Source of the DNA: Deinococcus depolymerans
Lineage (GTDB): Bacteria > Deinococcota > Deinococci > Deinococcales > Deinococcaceae
Assembly: GCF_039522025.1 (NCBI RefSeq)
Contig: NZ_BAAADB010000011.1
Location: forward strand, 1 to 64,000
Reading direction: 5' to 3'
Length of the DNA stretch: 64,000 nt
A program made the translations under genes and the position numbers. The notes beneath the pieces are model-generated. The model did not search any database and was not told where the DNA came from. It saw only the letters and a list, made by a program, of their open reading frames with translations. Positions 62,928 to 64,000 of this stretch are shown piece after piece. The number at the start of each line of letters is the position of its first letter. The stretch's first letter is position 1.

Positions 62928-64000
62928 CCACCGCCCCGCACCCCGGCCGGTCCTCACCCGAACGGCGCGAGCAGGTCCGGGCGGGCGTGGTGGCCGCCGC
63001 CGTCCACGTGGCCCTGCTGACCGGCCTGCTGCTGCTGCGCCCCCAGCCCCTGCCGCCCGCCGCGCCGCCAGACCTGACGACCGCCCCCATGGAAGTCGTG
63101 ACGCTGGCCGCACCAGTTGCCAGCGCGCCCCTCACGACACCCGCCGTCCCGCAGGCCCCCACGCCAGCCCCCACGCCCCGAGCGATCACGAACCCCCGGC
63201 AGACGCCGTCGCAGCCGGAAACGAAACCGGAAGCAGAAGCGAAAGCGGAACCCACCCCGCCGACGCCGGCACCCACCCCGCCGACGCCGGCACCCACCCC
63301 GGCCGCCACACCCGACCCGGCCCCGGCCGAGCCCGCGCCGCCTGCAGAGGCGCCCCGCGCGGCCACCCCGCCACCCGCCGCTCCGCAACCCGCCCGACCC
63401 GGCCCGGCCGACCCGGCCCCCACGCCCGACCTCACGCCGACCCCGGCGGCCCGCCCGGCACAGGGAGCCCCAGTACAGGGAGCCCCAGTACAGGCAACAC
63501 CGGCGCAGGCCGCGCCCGGGACGCTCACCCCGGCCCCGGTCGACCCGGTGGCCCCGGTGGCTGCCCGGACATCAGCGCAGGCTGACACGCCGTCCGCCCC
63601 GCTTCCTGCGGCGGGTGCCCAGGCAGGCACTCCGGAGGGCCCGGCGGCTCCCGCCCGCATCCCGGGCGTGACGACACCGGACCCGCAGGCGCAGGAGGCG
63701 GCCGGGCCGGTGGCGGCCCTGCCCCGCCGCGAGGACGCCACCCCCGAGAGCAGCGCCCCCGCCGACGCCGCGCCGCGCGCCGCAGCGGGCCGTCCCACAG
63801 ACTCGCCGGACCCGGTGACCGTGACGGCCATCCCGGCCCGCCCGCCATCCGGACCGGCCGCCACCGGCACGCCCGCCGGGGCGGCCCCGCGCGCCACCCT
63901 GCCGGACGCTTCGCCCGTCGCCGCGCCGGACCCGGCAGCACCCAGCCGCGCCCAGGTCAGCGGGGCCACCAGCGCCGGGAACGCGACCGGCAGCGCCCCG
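62924..64000 (+). CDS. TonB-like energy-transducing protein (partial, runs off the window)
   Basis: At least 359 codons, open to the window end. GTG start in a GTGA overlap with exbD. One membrane anchor (about 19-39: RAGVVAAAVHVALLTGLLLLRP) is followed by a very long Pro/Ala/Thr-rich periplasmic stretch, including tandem EPTPPTPAPTPP-type and QGAPV repeats (about 63245-63500). The C-terminal TonB domain is not yet reached, so the call rests on position and on the anchor plus Pro-rich layout. The linker is unusually long. Confidence 0.75.
   Translation, partial: MTTAPHPGRSSPERREQVRAGVVAAAVHVALLTGLLLLRPQPLPPAAPPDLTTAPMEVVTLAAPVASAPLTTPAVPQAPTPAPTPRAITNPRQTPSQPETKPEAEAKAEPTPPTPAPTPPTPAPTPAATPDPAPAEPAPPAEAPRAATPPPAAPQPARPGPADPAPTPDLTPTPAARPAQGAPVQGAPVQATPAQAAPGTLTPAPVDPVAPVAARTSAQADTPSAPLPAAGAQAGTPEGPAAPARIPGVTTPDPQAQEAAGPVAALPRREDATPESSAPADAAPRAAAGRPTDSPDPVTVTAIPARPPSGPAATGTPAGAAPRATLPDASPVAAPDPAAPSRAQVSGATSAGNATGSAP

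Overview
The window is a GC-rich stretch of a Deinococcus chromosome. The evidence is an IrrE/PprI-type metalloprotease directly upstream of folP-folB-folK, a 17-bp palindrome of the radiation/desiccation response motif (RDRM) type over the uvrB promoter, an amylosucrase, a short archaeal-type ProRS, and about twenty genes whose start codon lies 5-8 bases after a TANNNT hexamer, which is the leaderless-mRNA signature described in Deinococcus. No insertion sequence, prophage, CRISPR array or tRNA was seen.

Layout. 1-70 is the 3' end of a 16S rRNA followed at once by a terminator, so no 23S is linked here. 251-3896: acyl-CoA-binding protein, irrE-folP-folB-folK operon, membrane-anchored protein. 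4.1-6.2 kb: minus-strand TPR-like protein, YraN, HAD phosphatase and a dsRNA-binding-domain protein. 6.2-8.8 kb: uraA flanked by two paralogous secreted proteins. 8.8-13.2 kb: uvrB with RDRM, MFS transporter, LysR regulator. 13.3-17.8 kb: aceE-aceF. 18.0-19.4 kb: padR/lepB operon. 19.5-21.6 kb: DinB-like protein, a photolyase split into two genes in swapped order, and a 56-aa membrane protein. 21.7-28.2 kb: subtilase, two SDR enzymes, App1-type phosphatase, glgX. 28.7-34.2 kb: conserved unknown protein, ABC substrate-binding protein, TPR-GGDEF protein, proS. 34.3-39.2 kb: DUF2171, alpha/beta hydrolase, amylosucrase, acetyltransferase. 39.4-41.8 kb: rpmI-rplT, an XRE/membrane-protein operon, a HutC-type regulator. 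42.0-49.0 kb: moaA, DUF485-actP, MFS, acs. 49.0-53.2 kb: methyltransferase, accC, accB, efp, rplY. 53.5-57.4 kb: secreted repeat protein, lipoprotein aminopeptidase-like protein and small enzymes. 57.6-61.5 kb: sufC-sufB-sufD. 61.8-64.0 kb: exbB-exbD and the start of a TonB-like gene that leaves the window.

The most striking feature is a family of at least twelve 102-170 bp structured repeats. They have TACGGACTCCG-type inverted ends, and each well-bounded copy is flanked by a 3-bp duplication of the form TNA (TCA, TGA, TTA or TAA). In seven cases the duplicated TNA is the stop codon of a neighbouring gene, so the insertion keeps the reading frame intact. Internal hairpins show compensatory base changes between copies. 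This looks like a MITE with TNA target choice that colonises gene ends.

The second theme is a set of very short ORFs joined to their downstream gene by a 4-base ATGA/GTGA overlap. Three begin at a predicted leaderless +1 and two bridge operon gaps with overlaps at both ends.

Functionally, carbon flow to acetyl-CoA and fatty acids is well represented (aceEF, acs, actP, accBC, acyl-CoA-binding protein). The actP and accB promoters share an AACGnnCGTT operator. The DNA-damage response is represented by IrrE and by RDRM-controlled uvrB, and alpha-glucan metabolism by glgX and amylosucrase, both with LacI-like operators.
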